Source: Bacillota bacterium (GTDB lineage Bacteria; Bacillota_A; Clostridia; DSM-8532). Taken from it: a stretch of 5,733 nt of DNA. Under the pieces are notes generated by a model that worked only from the letters and a program-made list of their open reading frames with translations, was not told where the DNA came from and searched no databases. A program made the position numbers and the translations under genes. Of the stretch, positions 4,477 to 5,733 are shown one piece after another (position 1 is the first letter of the stretch; every line of letters starts with the position of its first letter). The stretch lies in contig JAFADM010000419.1 in assembly GCA_023424865.1 (NCBI GenBank), positions 1 through 5,733 of the forward strand, given 5' to 3'.

Positions 4477-5679
4477 TTAGGAAAGACTGTTGACAATATC
4501 TTCGGCCAGCTTGTCCACCAAAGGCTCCTGTTCAGCCTTTAAAGAGGACTTAATTTCCAAGATGTCACCAATCAGCTCCATATTTTTCATTTCTCCTACC
4601 AGCTGATTCATGATTTTAACGGACATGCAAGCCCAGGTATAATTCCCCATAATGGAGACCTTCCGGTTCTGTAGCTGTAGTCCGGCCATATCATGAAGAA
4701 GATTTGCCATTCCGTAATACAAGCCCATATTGTAAGTGGGGGAACCGATAACCAGATTGCTGTATTTCCATGCGTCAGCAATAATATAAGAAGGATGGGT
4801 TTTGGATACATCGTAAATGCGCATATCCTTAACACCCTTTTGAGCCAGCTTATTGGCAAGGATGTTAATGACATTTTCCGTGTTTCCGTACATTGAGGCA
4901 TAGGCCAGTACAACACCCTTCTTCTCAGGCTCGTAACGGCTCCACTTATCATACTTGTCCAAAAAATAGGCCAGATTCTTTCTCCAGATAGGTCCATGGA
5001 GAGGGCATATAATACTGATTTCAACCCCTGACAGCTTTTTAAGGACTGCCTGCACCTGCTGGCCGTATTTTCCTACAATATTGCTGTAGTACCTTCTGGC
5101 TTCGTCCAGAAAATGTCCTTCAAAATCCACTTCATCACTGAACAGATTGCCGGAAAAAGCACCGAAGGATCCAAAAGCATCGGCTGAAAACAAAATTTTT
5201 CCCTTTACCTCATAGGTCATCATCACTTCAGGCCAGTGAACCATGGGCGCCATATAAAACCTCAGTGTATGTTCTCCAAGGTTGATTTCTTGGCCCTCTT
5301 TGACCTCGAAGTAATTAGCTCTCTTGTCAAAAGTGTAATACTGCTCCAAAAAAGTAAAGGTTTTCTTATTCCCTACAATTTTGACCTCCGGATAGCGTTG
5401 TACAATAGCCTCAATATTGGCACAATGATCCGGCTCCATATGGTTAATGATAAGATAGTCCAATGTGCGGCCGTTGAGCACATGGGCTATATTCTCAAGG
5501 TAAAGGGCACTTATGGCCGAATCCACCGTATCAAGAAGCGCCGTTTTTTCATCCATAATAATATAGGAATTATAAGCAACGCCGTTAGGCAGGGGAAACA
5601 TGTTTTCAAACCGTTCCAGTCTTCTGTCGTTTCCGCCCACCCAATAAATCGATGGTGTTAAGTTCTGTACACAATGCAT
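4477..5679 (-). CDS. fprA: FprA-family A-type flavoprotein (flavodiiron protein), O2/NO reductase
   Basis: This 400-residue protein has the standard length of a class A flavodiiron protein, a soluble cytoplasmic enzyme that reduces O2 to water and/or NO to N2O. Residues 1 to about 250 form the metallo-beta-lactamase-like di-iron domain, with every ligand visible: H80-x-E82-x-D84 (in NHMEPDH), H148 (VHWPE), D167 (SADAFG) and H228 (PLHGP). Residues from about 254 form a flavodoxin domain with the FMN phosphate loop ASMYGNTE (261-268) and the second FMN loop SPTYNMG (313-319). No rubredoxin or reductase domain is fused, so electrons must come from a separate rubredoxin, reductase or F420-type donor not seen here. 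The ATG at 5677-5679 has GGAGG (5686-5690) 6 bases upstream. O2 or NO preference cannot be told from sequence by eye. The gene has its own terminator and is probably monocistronic; no convincing promoter is seen in the 43 bases before the window ends. Confidence 0.96.
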   Translation of the reverse strand: MHCVQNLTPSIYWVGGNDRRLERFENMFPLPNGVAYNSYIIMDEKTALLDTVDSAISALYLENIAHVLNGRTLDYLIINHMEPDHCANIEAIVQRYPEVKIVGNKKTFTFLEQYYTFDKRANYFEVKEGQEINLGEHTLRFYMAPMVHWPEVMMTYEVKGKILFSADAFGSFGAFSGNLFSDEVDFEGHFLDEARRYYSNIVGKYGQQVQAVLKKLSGVEISIICPLHGPIWRKNLAYFLDKYDKWSRYEPEKKGVVLAYASMYGNTENVINILANKLAQKGVKDMRIYDVSKTHPSYIIADAWKYSNLVIGSPTYNMGLYYGMANLLHDMAGLQLQNRKVSIMGNYTWACMSVKIMNQLVGEMKNMELIGDILEIKSSLKAEQEPLVDKLAEDIVNSLS

Positions 5680-5733
5680 GATTATCCTCCCAATCTTCCT
5701 ACAGCTATATTTGAATGAAGGTGTTAATAAAAT

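Noticed and set aside
5236..5661. Rightward 141-codon open frame inside the flavodiiron gene, and the leftward 138-codon frame at 4608-5024
   Set aside because: Both overlap a complete, motif-rich flavodiiron protein in other frames and are by-products of its coding sequence.

Overview
The window looks like chromosomal DNA from an anaerobic, Gram-positive member of the Clostridia (Bacillota). The evidence is a mid-range base composition with AT-rich spacers, strong GGAGG-type ribosome binding sites, a BirA-type biotin operator, a stand-alone bioY, a flavodiiron protein and a membrane Na+-pumping decarboxylase. No species can be named from this sequence. There are no rRNA or tRNA genes, CRISPR array, insertion sequence or integrase. 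No gap between genes exceeds about 260 bases.

Region 1 (1-486, + strand) is the end of a sodium-pump decarboxylase locus. It holds the C-terminal 68 codons of an OadB/GcdB/MmdB-type beta subunit, then a 49-residue single-span OadG-like small subunit, closed by a perfect 15-bp hairpin terminator. Region 2 (586-1270, - strand) is bioY, the substrate-binding membrane subunit of an ECF biotin transporter. Ahead of it lies a long inverted repeat that reads as a BirA operator with candidate promoters inside it. The terminator at 451-486 serves both converging units. The decarboxylase class carries its carboxyl group on biotin, so a biotin importer next door makes functional sense.

Region 3 (1298-3194) is the least understood part. 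Two divergent genes of similar size encode proteins without signal peptides. Each appears to be three consecutive carboxypeptidase-regulatory-like beta-sandwich repeats, with no catalytic domain. Their last repeats are clearly related, so they are probably old paralogs. The roughly 200-bp spacer has a sporulation-type -10-like box facing each way, a terminator-like hairpin in the leader of the leftward gene, and a possible small ORF. If anything here is undescribed, it is this pair.

Region 4 (3264-4196, - strand) is a response-regulator-like diguanylate cyclase with an intact GGEEF site, an intact inhibitory RxxD site and a partly degenerate receiver domain. Region 5 (4380-5690, - strand) is an FprA-type flavodiiron protein with all its iron ligands, a good ribosome binding site and a strong terminator. 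It probably detoxifies O2 or NO. The genes in regions 4 and 5 have separate signals, and nothing shows that they work together.
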